A stretch of DNA of 64,000 nucleotides from Trichobilharzia szidati (lineage: Eukaryota; Platyhelminthes; Trematoda; Strigeidida; Schistosomatidae): positions 55,011,228-55,075,227 of the forward strand of contig OX235275.1 in NCBI GenBank assembly GCA_944472155.2, in the 5' to 3' direction. A program made the translations under genes and the position numbers. The notes beneath the pieces are model-generated. The model saw only the letters and a program-made list of their open reading frames with translations, did not search any database and was not told where the DNA came from. Positions 20,360-33,065 of the stretch are shown here, in pieces. Position 1 is the first letter of the stretch; the number at the start of each line of letters is the position of its first letter.

Positions 20360-22831
20360 TTACAAATTATAAGTACTGCATGTAGCCTCACTGGACTTTG
20401 ACTACAAAGTAGTCTGTGGCGATTTCAACTTACCTGGAGTAAACTGGGATACCTGTACAGGACCTAGGATCCATGACGAGCTACTACAAGCTATAGACGT
20501 AGGCGGATGGAAGCAGTGCGTACGCCTCCCTACAAGAAATGAAAACACTCTTGACATAATCCTTTGTCATGAAATAGAGCCCATCTCGATAGAGGTAGGA
20601 AATAAACTTGGTAACAGTGATCACAACATATTGTACTGCACGCTACCCCTCCGAATAACAACTAACAACTAAACACACACCCGGTGCACTATCAATATAG
20701 GGACTATAAGAATGCCGATTGGGAATTCCTATCAGATCTGCTGAGAAGTTCTGACTGGGAAGAATACTTCATCAACAATAACTTTGAAGTATCACTTGAT
20801 ATTTTCTACGAAACAATTGGCTCAGCAAGAGACACAATCGCGCCCCTAAAATCTGCTCTAAAGACACCAACTCCATTTATAGACCGCAAAACGCGACTAA
20901 AACTAAAGAAATTGAAAAGGAAATACCATGTATTTAAGGAATTTAATGCGTTAAACCAAATACATGAAACTCTTAAACGGCTTGAAGATAAACACAAAAT
21001 GATGTCACAACTTGAAGAAAATAAAGCGCTTGTGGGTAACTCCAAAACTCAGGAACTCTGTAGGATATTGCAGAAACGTCTGAAAAGCAGTAAAGACAAT
21101 ACCATAAGCAGCTTGGAACATAAGGGTATAATATACAATGATCCCCAGGTTATAAGTGAACTCCTCAATGAGTGGTTTTGCAATGACGCCAGAGTGCACC
21201 CGACCCAAAATTTCCAAATGACCTGCAAAAGTAACCACAAATTAGGCGAAATAGACTTTAATATACAAAATATAGACTCTGCGATAAAGACTTTGAAGTC
21301 TAATGGTAGTACTGGAACAGACGACATACCATCTGTCATATACAAAAATGGTAGCACGGAAATGGTAGTCTTGTCACTTAGAATATTTACTCTCTCGTTG
21401 GAAACTGGAACTTATCCTGAAGTGTGGAAAACCACATACATATTACCTAAGCACAAAGCAGGGGCCAAAACCAGTGTATGCAACTATAGACCTATCAATA
21501 TAACACCGGTAATATCCCGAATAATGGAGAAAGTGGTTAAAGACCAAGTGTCAGACAACTTACTAGAACATGAACTTATCAATCCATCACAACACGGATT
21601 TCTTAAAAAAAGATCATGTGTGACCTGTCACATAGACTTTTTCAATGAAGTTACACGAAGTAGGGACAACAGAGAGCTAGTAATTGCACTATATTTCGAT
21701 ATAACAAAAGCCTTCGACAGAGTTCCCCATAATCTGCTAGTCAGCAGGTTATGCTCACTAGGGATATGTGATCCTCTCCTGGGCTGGATAAAATCATTTC
21801 TGTGTGGCCGAAGTCAGACAACGAAAGTTGGCTCGATAATCTCAAGGCCTAAACCAGTAAGTAGTGGTGTAATCCAAGGTAGTGTATTAGGCCCACTCTT
21901 ATTCATAATATATATAAACAGTATCTGTGAATGCTTTAGTGTAGGTAAACCAATACTATATGCAGATGACTTAAAAGTGACGTATAAGTGCAAGAACACA
22001 GATCTTGGAATAACAGTAAACGCCATACAGCGAGAATTAGAAAAAATGAATAGATGGTGTGACACCTGGCAACTCCAATTTAATGTCGAAAAATGTGGCT
22101 GGCTCTGCATAGGTTGCAACAATTTAGAACTTGACCTGACAATTCAAGGCCTTGCACTTCAACGACTGGAATCTGTACTGGACCTAGGGCTGAAATATTC
22201 ACATAACTTATCATTTTCTGAACATATCTCCAAACAAGTGTCAAAGTCACGCAGACTTATCGGCTTTCTACTCAGGAACTTCTACAGAAATGAGTCTAGA
22301 ATTCTGTTGTACAAGGTTTGTGTGCGTCCTTTATTTGATTACTGTTCATTCATGTATAGTAGCATATGCATAGAGGACAAATTGAAAGTCGAGGGAGTGC
22401 AGAGGTACTTCACGTTAAAATTACTCGGAACTGAAAATGGTACGAACTACTCCACTGGATGTGATACCCTAGGACTAGAAACACTATGGCTAAGACGCCT
22501 GAGACTAAACTTGACACTTTACTATAAGCTTCTAAACCACTTAGTTTTTACCTCTACTAATGGCACTCGACTTTCAGATGACAATGGCTACAACCTAAGA
22601 CACACTGAGGGTACAGTAGCTATCGAACAATGTAAAACAGTCAACTGGCAAAAGTTTTACTTGATTAGGTATACACAGATATGGAATAAACTGCCAATGG
22701 AAATGCGTCAAGCAAGTACATTGGCCTCCTTCAAAAAGGTGCTTAATGACAAACTACGAGAGTTTGCAAACGATAGTAGTTCTAGTTCCTATCTGAGAGC
22801 CTCCGAAATTATAGATCCATTTAATGTATAA
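20360..22831 (+). mobile_element. CR1-like LINE, endonuclease remnant plus reverse transcriptase
   Basis: A non-LTR retrotransposon. 20373-20670 encodes the C-terminal part of an apurinic-type endonuclease (VVCGDFNLPGVNWD with the GDFN motif, and GNSDHNILYCTL with the SDH motif). A stop at 20670-20672 and a one-base frame shift separate it from the long reverse-transcriptase frame. The element is 5'-truncated. Its 3' end is unclear: untranslated sequence may run to 23753, where the 363-bp repeat ends like a CR1 tail. Confidence 0.88.
20684..22831 (+). CDS. CR1-like reverse transcriptase, open frame of 715 codons
   Basis: RNA-directed DNA polymerase of a CR1-type LINE, which copies the element RNA at a nicked chromosomal site. 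Motifs in order: GTDDIPSVIYK (about residue 210), YRPINITPVISRIMEK (about 265), HGFLKKRSC (about 305), FDITKAFDRVPHNLL (about 337), GVIQGSVLGPLLFIIYIN (about 393), LYADDLKV with the catalytic Asp pair (about 424), and the thumb with VCVRPLFDYCSFMYSS. No internal stop in 2.1 kb, unlike every other LINE copy here, so it is the youngest or best-kept one. There is no ATG at the given left end, which begins at GTG; the frame is probably a continuation of the upstream endonuclease broken by one indel. Confidence 0.9.
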   Translation: MHYQYRDYKNADWEFLSDLLRSSDWEEYFINNNFEVSLDIFYETIGSARDTIAPLKSALKTPTPFIDRKTRLKLKKLKRKYHVFKEFNALNQIHETLKRLEDKHKMMSQLEENKALVGNSKTQELCRILQKRLKSSKDNTISSLEHKGIIYNDPQVISELLNEWFCNDARVHPTQNFQMTCKSNHKLGEIDFNIQNIDSAIKTLKSNGSTGTDDIPSVIYKNGSTEMVVLSLRIFTLSLETGTYPEVWKTTYILPKHKAGAKTSVCNYRPINITPVISRIMEKVVKDQVSDNLLEHELINPSQHGFLKKRSCVTCHIDFFNEVTRSRDNRELVIALYFDITKAFDRVPHNLLVSRLCSLGICDPLLGWIKSFLCGRSQTTKVGSIISRPKPVSSGVIQGSVLGPLLFIIYINSICECFSVGKPILYADDLKVTYKCKNTDLGITVNAIQRELEKMNRWCDTWQLQFNVEKCGWLCIGCNNLELDLTIQGLALQRLESVLDLGLKYSHNLSFSEHISKQVSKSRRLIGFLLRNFYRNESRILLYKVCVRPLFDYCSFMYSSICIEDKLKVEGVQRYFTLKLLGTENGTNYSTGCDTLGLETLWLRRLRLNLTLYYKLLNHLVFTSTNGTRLSDDNGYNLRHTEGTVAIEQCKTVNWQKFYLIRYTQIWNKLPMEMRQASTLASFKKVLNDKLREFANDSSSSSYLRASEIIDPFNV

Positions 22832-23390
22832 GCTTAAATACTACACCTGTTGTTTTTTGCCTATATTTATAATTCTAGATGAAACATTAACGGTCAAGAT
22901 ACGTATCGTCAAATAGACAGGAAGTCTCGTTTGTAAAACTACTACCCAACACAATAAGTGGAATAAAATGGACATAAACCGACAAAATGAAAAAGGCATA
23001 ACTCACCACAACATCACATGGACAGATGTACGCTCGTTGGGCACCATATATCCCTCACCAACTGCAACCCACCTTTCCTTAGATAATGTGATGAACTTAT
23101 ATCCATAATGTTGCTGAGCAGTTAATATTCTCAACTCCTGTCGGAACAGCTGAAATTCATAAACCTTCCTCACGCTAGGAAAATACCCACAAGCAGTGGA
23201 AATCCATTAATTAATGCGTCTGAAACTCATTTATTTACTCCCAACAATGACATTGCAAATCAAATGAGATAAACATATTACTGATTTCAAAATAACACAT
23301 CAATGAACTATAATTCAAGGATTATGCACACAAAAAAGTTATGTATGAAAATTAATAATAATTTATATTTTCATATAAACACAAATTTAC
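22832..23390. other. Sequence between the CR1-like frame and the right inverted repeat
   Basis: AT-rich, no open frame of note. It may be 3' untranslated sequence of the CR1-like element or unrelated flank. Confidence 0.35.
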
Positions 23391-23753
23391 ATTGACTTCA
23401 AGCTTTATTTTTTTTCCCAGGCACTTATAATCAATCCAACAAAGACCTGGTTTTTTGTTAATGCGAAGACAATACTTCTGTATTTCCTGATGTGTTGCAC
23501 TCACTGACAATCTAGCAGATTTTTCCAACTGTGCACAGAAATGATTGTATATAAGTGAAAAGGCTGTTTTATACTACTGGGATTAACATTTATCAAGTGT
23601 ATGTATAATCTCCAGCGAACATGTAAAGCATATCTTGCTACTGCCTGTAAATTGTGATTGAATTATATGGTTCTATTTCTGTAACAATTTGATGATGCCT
23701 GTAAACTGGCGTCCCTCATGTACTGTGCTATGAGAATAAATTTATTTATTTAA
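23391..23753 (+). repeat. 363-bp inverted repeat, right arm
   Basis: Plus-strand copy of the unit at 17937-18299. Both copies start at the same base (ATTGACTTCAAGC) and end in the same AATAAATTTATTTATTT repeat. The 5.1 kb between them includes the CR1-like element. Confidence 0.9.
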
Positions 23754-25914
23754 TAATTACGGCTAACAAATTTATCACGACAACAAGAATGCACTGTATA
23801 TTAACGACAATATAACTCAAAGGCAAACGTCTCTTCTAAATGCATTATTCAATATAACACATAACCCTAATCACCCAAACTATGTAGCTCACATTATTTG
23901 TAAAAGTTAACATCGATTATCAACAAGTAGAATATCTGTTTAAGGAATAGGGAATACATTTATTAGTAATCCAACACAGAACACAAAATCAACGATACTG
24001 GAAACCACCTTCTTTAGCAACTAACCTCATGAGGTCGCCGAAATTACCGATCAGCTAAAAAGCAGTAAACAAGGGTTCACAGGATGTATGCATAAATATA
24101 ACTAGAGAAATAATAATTAACAAGTTAACACAGTGAGAATTGATGGAAGTTTATATCAATGTGCAATTACACCAGTCACTATTTTTGACACAAGCGGATA
24201 TTTGGACAACGCAATAAGAGGACTTAATTTGTCTGAATCGTGTGATGTCTTTGCGTAACACATTTCGAACAGTCTGATCACACTCCACTTACTTCTCATA
24301 GGAATATATATGAAGATAATAAAGGGTTGAGAGGTGAGAAAACAGACTTAGGTTAAGTTAAAAGGACATGTTGAAGGCGAAAATAACAATGAAGATCACT
24401 AAACCGAATAACAGAGGTAATAGTACATCTACCCTGGCTAGTATCAAGACAAAGTTTACCAAGAAAGGTTTAGTGTGATGACGAATTGTTACTTTGAACT
24501 CATAAAGGTGGTTTAAACTTCCTAATTGCCCGCTGGGGATTCTACAAACTTTAGGATACGCGCTAAACCCGTTCTATAGGTAGGTTTAAAGGGTGAATAA
24601 ACTTCAACTTTATGTCCTATCTCTATAATATGTTTGGCAAGAGAAGAGCCAGGTCGCCTGTTCTCACCATTGATAGGTTCTGGAGATTCTGTCTGCTTGA
24701 AAGGCATTTAGGAATATGCACTGAAGCCCTTACTTGCGAACGTAGATGAGTCCTACCCTAGTGGATATAGCAACCGCTTTTAAACCTCTCGTCCATAGCT
24801 TTAATAGATGTCGGATACTACGTCTACGTCATTTCAAAATAATCCTGCCAATTGCCGTTGTAAAAACGCACATAATGTGGCTCCAGTATAATAGCAAAAG
24901 TGGGAAGTCCATGAAAGCAAACGCAATAATAGAACAAAATGACACACATCTCAGATGTCCTTACATATCTAATCACTCGGGTGTTATTCAAATCCAGCAA
25001 TGCACTAGAATATGTTGTAGTGTGCATTTATCTCAGTAAAAAACTTGGCAGAAAATAAGCGAATGTTGCAAGTGGTTGTGAGATATATTGCAGTTTCTGC
25101 CCATTTGAGAACACTAATCTTCGCTTGTAGCTATGGATTCCATTGACTTTTAGCAATCAAAACACCACACAAAAGTGCAGAGGCGTGCACGAATTCGTTA
25201 TCAACCATATTCTTCGGTTCCTGTAACAGAAATAAGTACTGTAGAACAGCCGGTCGGGAAATTTACGATCGAGTACAGGTTGTTACCAAGCCGCAAAGAA
25301 ACTTTTCAAAAGCCAGTCGTCGAAATGTATGCTAAGCATACTCGGCATACGTAATAATCATTGCATTAGCGATACATTTAAGCGTCCTGCCGCACAAATA
25401 ATACGTAAATGCTGAAGAATAATATCAAACGGCAATTTTCACACAAATTCATCCAACAAGAGCAAAATGAGCACCAAAATCCCGTCACAACAACTAGCCC
25501 CAACTCAAATAAACTAAACCGAGCAAATGCCGACAAAGTGAGGCAGCTGACGCCACTTCAAGTAGGGGATATGCCATATAATCGCCCACTGCATGATTGT
25601 CCAGTCTTTGCTTTAAAGCGACTTTAAGTGAAAGTGAGAAAATTTTTAAATCAGTCAAACAAGGTGAAGTGAAAGGAATATATATTTGAGACAGGTACAG
25701 GAAGGAAGACGAAAGGTAAGTCACGATAAAGCCAAAACATTCAAGAAACTCACACATCCATATGTGGAAATGGGAACAGATAGTTCAGAGAGGGGGTAAC
25801 TTTTCGGTGAATTCAGTGAATTCCCTACGCAGTCATAATTGTGTATACTTCTTTGTTTGTGTGTGTACGTCTCACAGGATTAAAGATAATTTGGGAGTAT
25901 TATATACATATTTT
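23754..25914. other. Unassigned sequence; possible Penelope-type endonuclease trace
   Basis: The minus-strand frame 24522-24707 reads NGENRRPGSSLAKHIIEIGHKVEV, which resembles the end of a GIY-YIG-type endonuclease domain. This is a weak resemblance only. About 24255-24290 resembles 5690-5735. The rest, including frames at 24746-25039 and 25409-25627, shows nothing known. Confidence 0.3.
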
Positions 25915-26060
25915 AAATAAACTATGATCAAGGTTGGACCAAATAGTCTCGGAATAATTGGGTGCCAAGTGAAAAGTAGACACAGATAAAAATTATACCT
26001 GTGAAACTAAAATAAGCAATTCCAACTTTTCCTTCGACACACTGGTAACCCGAAATTCTT
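25915..26060 (+). repeat. Dispersed repeat related to 46545-46670
   Basis: The order ATGATCAAGGTTGGACC, AATTGGGTGCCAAGTG, then GCAATTCCAACTTTTCC is shared with 46545-46670, where it leads into a palindrome. A further partial match (GTGATCAAGATTTGACC) is at about 26190-26210. Class unknown; the AATTGGGCGCC motif recalls the reverse of a lysine-tRNA primer site, so an LTR element is one option. Confidence 0.5.
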
Positions 26061-27789
26061 CAGGGATATTAGTCAAAATTGAAACAACAAAGGCATATAT
26101 GAAAGGTCATACATATTCTTTGAAAACCTAGTTCAATGATGTCTGAGTCATGAGTAGAAATCAGAGCAGAATAAACAGAACTGACTGAATCGTGATCAAG
26201 ATTTGACCACAGACTTACTGTTACGCCCAATATTCCAGTTTTAAACACTAAAGTTGTACCTTATGTACCACTTTGCATTTTGTGTCAGTTAGGTCGGTTT
26301 TGCTTCATTAGACTGTTGTACATTTCTTATTTCAATTGGCATGTTGTTAACTGCAAAGACATTTTAGGTTCAACTATTGTACTCTTTTTGTTCTGATGCT
26401 GGATAACCTCATATTTGGAGAACAATAATCCTGCAGTTCTTCAACAGTGTGTTATTATTGCAGTTCTTTTTGGAGCCATTTCGTTTTGGTCAATTGTAAT
26501 TTGAAGCGTTCAGTTTATTTTGGATTTGGTTGAGTTTCTTTGGAAATATTTGGTATTCTTTCGGTTTGTTTGGAGATTGAAAGTCTCTATCTTCGAGGGT
26601 TATTCGTGCGGAGCCTGTAACATTGACTATTACCACAATGTGTACCTTTGCATCAAATTTTTCTCAGTGGTTATGTTCGAATAAAGTTCATAGCTATAGA
26701 TAACTGAATATAAAAAATATGCGTATATTTGACGCACAATGGTGTGTATGCGTGCACTGGGGAACAACTGTAAATTATTTCTTGGCCTCCATTAGAAGAC
26801 ATAGATAATCGGGAATTGATATGAAGTATGATAAATAAGTGATACGTATCGATTTTTATTTATTAATTAATCACACTTCAGATCCGTCATGAAGTGCCAA
26901 ATAGTAACCAGTGGAGTGAAGATAAGTGAGTTTGGACTGACGATATCTCCATTATGAATGAATTTTTTTCAAAATAAAATTCTATCCATAATGGAGTTAT
27001 ATTCTACCGCAGGACCCAAGTTTAATCCCTTTATCGAATGACATTAACTGTTAATGGAAGAAGGTATAGACAAGTATCAAAATAAATTACGTAGGAGGTG
27101 AAAACAATGAACAGAAGGCTAGTCAAGAAAATGTTGTTAATAAATATCATGCGAAAAATAATAATAGTCTGGTTGCCATTATATCTCATCTCAATCTGAA
27201 GGACGCAGACACGCAGCCTTCTGGGCAACAATTCAAGAAGGGGAGAAGATATCGGGTAAGGCGGCTACAAATATCAAGAATGTTGGGTGAAATTACGTCT
27301 GTTAAATGATTTCAGAATAATACTTAGTAAAATCACTTAAAATGAGTTCTGGATTGATGCGAAATCAAATATTATCAGCTGAAATTATCACGCCTGCTGC
27401 AGGTCGTTGGGTGGATAAGACAACTGAAGGCCATTTTCCTCTGTTCTAATCGGCCATGTTGGATCGTGGTTTGCTGACCGATCTCTTACAAACTGGATTT
27501 TACGTTTTTCCTTTAGGTATTCACACCTGAACCTGATATAGATCATTCACAAATGTCGCGTTTCACCTCATTTTGGCTCCCATTGCCGACAAACTTATTT
27601 ATTCCGTTCGTTTCGAAAGCCCTATAACCAGGCCAGTTCATTCATTTCGGAGTAGTTCTTTCATAAGCTGCTCTCATGCTTCGTCGCAGCGTTTTAGTTA
27701 TCTTTCAGTTAACGGAATAACACTTTGTACAATTCTTGAAATTACAAGAGACTGTAGATAATTTCCCTTTAAAACAGTGTTCTTTTCCT
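26061..27789. other. Unassigned sequence, possible solo LTR
   Basis: 26218-26619 begins TGTTACGCCC and ends CTGTAACA, with a T/G-rich middle and, a little further on, AATAAAG. This is compatible with a solitary LTR, but I see no second copy, target duplication or internal coding sequence. About 26965-27000 resembles the 3' end of the Penelope-like elements (TCAAAATAAAATTCTATCC). Confidence 0.3.
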
Positions 27790-28170
27790 AGTCTTAATTG
27801 GTAAAACAGCTGTTGACATGATTAGACGAATAGATAGCAAAGTAGTATGTTCTGTGGCTGAGAACCGTAGTCGATGCGCTTCGGATTAACACCGTACGTC
27901 TAATTGTTATTACCATATGGATATAGCTTTTTCCTCATTGTGCTTTACGGCATCTAGAAATCAGAATCTTAGTGTCTTCGGTAGATTTATTTTTACTTTG
28001 TAATTGGCTGAGAGTAGTGAGTCAGTTGAGATGTTGCACTGATAGGATAAATACTTCTAGACGCTTCCATGAAGATATTGATATATTTACTTTTTCGACT
28101 AGGAGACTATCTTTCTACCTAGAAAGTTCTCTGGATGTCCACTTTTACTTTGTAATTCAAAGATAACGTG
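27790..28170 (+). repeat. Diverged dispersed repeat, related to 19490-19860
   Basis: Both contain, in the same order, TGTTCTGTGG, a CATATGG/CTATGG-ATATA block, CATCTAGAAATCAG/TATCTAGAAGTCAG, TGTCTTCGG and CCACTTTTACTT/CCACCTTTACTT. No coding motif. Old repeat of unknown class. Confidence 0.5.
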
Positions 28171-29980
28171 AAGCCACTCACTAAGGTAGCAGCTGCCTTT
28201 AGCGGAAACTTTTTTAAGGCAGCCACGCAGCTTTAGGTAATGTGTCACAGAACTATGCAGCGTAATTTGGTTATGTCTATCTCTGTACAACTGGTCAAAT
28301 CGTAGTTCTTACGTACTTTACTAGGTAGTCGTCTAAATAATAAATGTACAGTACATGCGTTTACTCTATTTCGTGTACCTAGCTCAAAAGCACTATACCT
28401 AGGCGTGGCACACATTTAAGGCTAAAACGCTGTGTTATGAGTTCTGCGAAACACGCTACTATCGTGATTAAAGCAAGAACAGTTCAAGCAAGATAAAGTT
28501 GTGCCAGTGAAGTTTATTAGCAGTACGATGATGCATAAAAGTGTAAGTTTTTTAGTATCCATAAGGTAGATATTTAAATAATGCAGTTACTGATCATAAA
28601 AATGTTGGATATTATATGACATCGTATGATTCAATGGCATATTAGGAATAAATAAAAATTATTTCTTAGCTCATTATCAAGTAAACAATCTATTTGATAT
28701 CACTGCATATTAACAGAATAATAAACTAGCCATTAACCCTAAGTTACCATATTTACTAGTACTACAGACTTGCAACTGGCTAGATAAGGCGACTTTAACA
28801 TATCCATAGTATAGAATTATTATTCAACCTGTTAAATCCTACTTAGTTTTTATAATGTGCTATTGTATAGAGACAGACACGAAATATTACGAATGACTAA
28901 AGTAACAGTATCATAATGCTATGGTAAATCTCCATTCCACTAACTGAGCTTAACATTCATTAATCCAAATTCACTTATTACAAAAGCACATTGCATAGCG
29001 ACGCACTGAAAAAGTCTAGAGGAAGTCGAAATTAAGAGTATATTAAACATTTCACTAATTTACAAAAGAAAATTCTGGTGAAGGGTATTAGCATTAGTTT
29101 GACCGAATGGTATTTCCTCTGATTTCACATTCGACAACCTCCGTATACCTGAAAAAATAAAGCACATGTAAGGATTAGCACAACATAAAGTTATAAAAGG
29201 TAATTCTACATATTAGCATAAAATATGAATACACTGATTCTGTCAATACTAAGTAAAAATTCCCATGCAAATAAAAGTATTAGTAGTCCACAACTGTTTT
29301 TTATATTGACACCGTAGCCATCAATAGACCTCATATGTTTTCCAGTATTGGAGGATTATACGCAAATTTCAAGACAATATCTGAAATATCTATGGTGTTG
29401 AGGCGTCTTTCTCTTATTAAGATTACTTGCAGATCAACTTCAATGAATACGTTTACATTGAATGAAGTATCGCAAATGTGTAACTTAGAAACTGATCCAC
29501 AATCTCAATAATGTCCAGTGGACATGGTTTTTGAATCCTATAGAAATTACATTCTCATATTTAGTAAACTATAGCCATCAAATATAAAATACATAGGCCT
29601 CAACTCTAAACATTCATGCAGAGTGTTAACAAAATAGAGAAATACTTAAAATATTGTAAGATACACAGACCTGTTTTGTTGATGAGGACAACAATGCCAT
29701 ATAATGCAACCAAGACATTCAATTGTGACACTGCATCTATACTGCTTCGTGTAAATGGAAATTTCAGGAGAAATTCATCTCTGGTATTATTGTGCCATGT
29801 GACCTAATGGGAAGCACTTGTCATGAAAGCTGTTAACGTGCAGCATACTGTATGATTGGGACGGAGTCAAAGCAATCCAATATTACAACTGCAGTCATTG
29901 TAAAAGGTCTCAGAGCTTAATGTCAAAAAAGGAGGGAGGGTGGTGCATGCTGATCAGCAGATTTGGTAGTGGTCACAAAT
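28171..29980. other. Unassigned AT-rich sequence
   Basis: No gene or repeat recognised on either strand. Confidence 0.3.
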
Positions 29981-29984
29981 GTAA

Positions 29985-30162
29985 ATCGCTCCGATCTGTA
30001 GGACAGCAACATGCATTATTTTGGCAGCTCGAGAATTAAACATGAGTATGCTAATTCACAATTGTAATTCGTAACATAATTGATCGTGCCTGTAAAAATG
30101 GCATGCATTTCATGTAAACTTACCCGTTTATACGAAATATATATTATTATTATTATTGGTGA
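29985..30162 (+). mobile_element. Possible CR1-like LINE 3' end
   Basis: Ends with TTGATCGTGCCTGTAAAAATGGCATGC..., then (ATT)n at about 30143-30158. The same 3' segment is inserted in an RTE-1 copy at 61089-61240, which supports it being the end of a mobile element. Confidence 0.6.
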
Positions 30163-31354
30163 TCAAAAAATTACAGCATTAAGTATACAGCATCAGTGGA
30201 AACAGTAGAACAGACAGTACCCAAGCTTACTAAAACATTGAATTAAATCTCACTAATTCTGAAATAACTCTAACATTCCATAGTGAGTAAATTTTGAATC
30301 TGTTCTGAAATGATCTTACAGGACATAATAAGCACTGATTAGCATTACTTCAGAACTAAAAGACTTAATTCAGCACATAGTGGTAGTTCTTTCAGCTTAA
30401 TCTATAGATTGATAATAACAAAGCTGAATAGATTCAGTTCTCATAATCATCACAATCCATGTATATAATCATACCATATATTGAATCAATCCATTAAGTG
30501 AAACAGTAAAAAAATTTAAAAGAGTAATTGCCTTCTCCACTGCACTGCACTGCACTTGCAGTAATCATGAAACCATCTACATTTGTTGGCCTAGCAGTCA
30601 GCTAAGCAGAGAATGGCACAATATTAATAAGGTAGAAATATTTTTATACATTGAATCTACACAACCCATATTGCACCGCACCAATCAGTGCAAATATGTA
30701 TTAAATCCATTTGGCTATGACTTTTCAACTCAAGATAATTCCTGTCCAAGCACAGACAAGGTGAAAGACACATATGCATTATAACTTAAGTTCCAACAGA
30801 AGGTTCTGTTAGCATTTATAGGTGATTTCCATGTAGTGATAGCGTTCTTTTGTCAAACAGTACTATTCTTCACACGAAAATAGGCTGCATTGGTATTCTG
30901 AGATGTGAAGACTTCACTAAATGATACTACGCCGAAAGGCGAAGGCCCTACAAAAAGTAGACTATTAGTGTAAATGACATTGCCCTCCAACTATCCCATC
31001 TTGTCATTATGGCAATATTTAGACACAGTCCTCCTGAAACACTAATCATTGCAACCAATATGCTAAGTGTGTCTCAGTCAGATCATATGACGCGGACACC
31101 AACATAACTAGCCAGAAAATGAGAATTCCCATCAATCCATAAAACATATGACACGATTCTATTAAAAACTATTAACAGAAAGATTTACCAAGCGAAATTT
31201 CAACCAACCTGACGGATAAGTCCAGCCAGAGAAGAGACATATACAAAAAGCGGGCTGCTTACTTCATAGGACTTTTGAATCAACATTAGCTTGCAACTTG
31301 TCCAGAAATACCGTCATCATATACAAATCATAGAATGACAGTCAAACACGTACC
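30163..31354. other. Unassigned AT-rich sequence
   Basis: Nothing recognised. Confidence 0.3.
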
Positions 31355-32478
31355 TTAACTTCATTGACTTTAGAAAGGGTTTCGGCAGCATCAACCGTTA
31401 AGTGATTTGTCGAGTACTTCACTTCAGTGTCCCATATCTCCATCGACGTCATTAAACAGCTGTATGAAAATGCCACGTGTCTGGTCACCCACAACGGAAA
31501 ACTCAGCGAAGTCTTTGAAGTAAAGACAAAGATAAGACCAGGCTGACTGCCGACTATCACCGTCAACATTTCTAACTTTGGTAGGCTGGATTATGCGGAA
31601 TACTGCAGAGAGAGAGCAGGAGTACCTTCGACTGATGAAAAGACTCTAGAAGATCTGGATTTCACGCGGGGATATTTATGTCTCATGTTACACAAACTTG
31701 AAGACTTACGGGCGAAAAACAACAAACCGAGTGCAGAAGCAGGAAAGCTTGGACTTCAAGTGAATAAAGAGAAGACAGAGGCGATGAAGATACCCACACA
31801 GCTACAACAACCAGCAACAATCACTATCAATGGGCGAAATTTGGAAGAGGTCATTCCCTTCACTTATCTAAGAAGCATCAACTCAACTGCAGGCGACTGG
31901 ACAGAGAAGGATGTCAAAATCGGGGTCGGGGAGGAAAAGGTAGACCTTCATTACTCTGAAATCATTTTGGAGGGAGTCTTTCGGACCTAGCCAACAGAGG
32001 CAACAAAATTCGGATTCCCAACCCCGATGTGGAGGCATTTATTCTATATGGATCAAGAATTGGTGCATCACGGAAAGCATTTCCAACAAGCTACTTCAGC
32101 CTCTCATCAAAAGCTCCCTTCTCTTGCCTCAAGTTGAAAATCAGGTGGCCATGGCCAGAAAGAATCGGCAACAAGAAACTCTAGGAATGATCCAACAAAC
32201 CAGAACCTGTTGCTCAACAAGTGCCGAATAAAATGGAGGTGGACTGGAAATACACTGGAACCGTTGAATGAAATCGCACGCCAGGCCATTGCCCGAGTAG
32301 AACCCAAATGGGGAACCATGAGCGGGTCGTCCGAGGGTGACACGAAGGAGGTCGTATAAGGAGATCAGGGAAGGTGGGCATCCATGAGGCCGGATGAAGA
32401 GGACCTCAGAGAAGCGGACAAAATGAAAATGTGCTGTTGAAGACCTATTTTCCACTCAGAATCCTAGGGAACAATAAT
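31355..32478 (+). mobile_element. RTE-2 LINE fragment
   Basis: Starts in the reverse-transcriptase palm (DFRKGFGSINR, an eroded F-D-AFDS motif, near 31370), passes ENATCLVTHNGKLSE (near 31465), then a corrupted YADD block (LDFTRGYLCLM near 31650), then HKLEDLRAKNNK and INGRNLEEVIPFTYLRSI (31685-31990). It ends TTGAAGACCTATTTTCC plus AAT repeats near 32460. Many stops and indels. Confidence 0.8.
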
Positions 32479-32699
32479 AATGACAGGCTAATGATGAGTC
32501 AACGGTGGCTGAACCATTGAAAGAGCCGGGTTGAAATTCAGGATCACAAATGTGTTGTATAACCCGTAGCCAACAAAAGTCATATGGAATATGAAACAGT
32601 TGGTAATTAACTACCTACACTGTCCTGAAAAACTGCGCTTTTACGTAAAATTTAGTTAAGTTACGGTATGCAGGCACTCACAGACGACGGGCATCGGAT

Positions 32700-33065
32700 G
32701 AGTGAATCAGATGGACTTAAAACAGAAAACTGCCACAATTTGTTTCTCGCCTAACAGTGAATCTACTTTTAGTTGTACAAAAATGCCATTATCGTGGTGT
32801 ATACTGTCATCTGAACTGAATCTAAATAAGTCGCTACTGCCTGAAAAACTTCATTCCAGGCTGTTACTCTCCTCAGTCGACACAATGTACTTGCCATTCA
32901 CGACGATATTCACCACGCTTGTCTTTCAGACACAGTTATCTGGGGGTTGGAAAAATGCTGTCGTAAGCCATATTTCCAAAGGGATCAATGGGAAGTTAGT
33001 AACAAAATACTGACCTACCAGCTTGACATACGTCAACACTATGTTTTTCTAGAAAGAACATAGTA
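32700..33065 (+). mobile_element. LINE reverse transcriptase fragment
   Basis: A 103-codon frame ending GGWKNAVVSHISKGINGKLVTKY, followed by a stop and PTSLT, matches the start of the reverse-transcriptase domain in CR1/Jockey-type LINEs (W-A-V-P-I-K ... YRPISLT). Family not determined. Confidence 0.6.

Noticed and set aside
26218..26619. Solo LTR
   Set aside because: It has TG...CA ends, but no second copy, target duplication or internal region was seen, so I left it as a possibility in the unassigned stretch only.
30140..30162. Repeat arrays that could suggest CRISPR
   Set aside because: The only short periodic arrays are simple microsatellites and LINE tails; there are no spacers, and the sequence is plainly eukaryotic.
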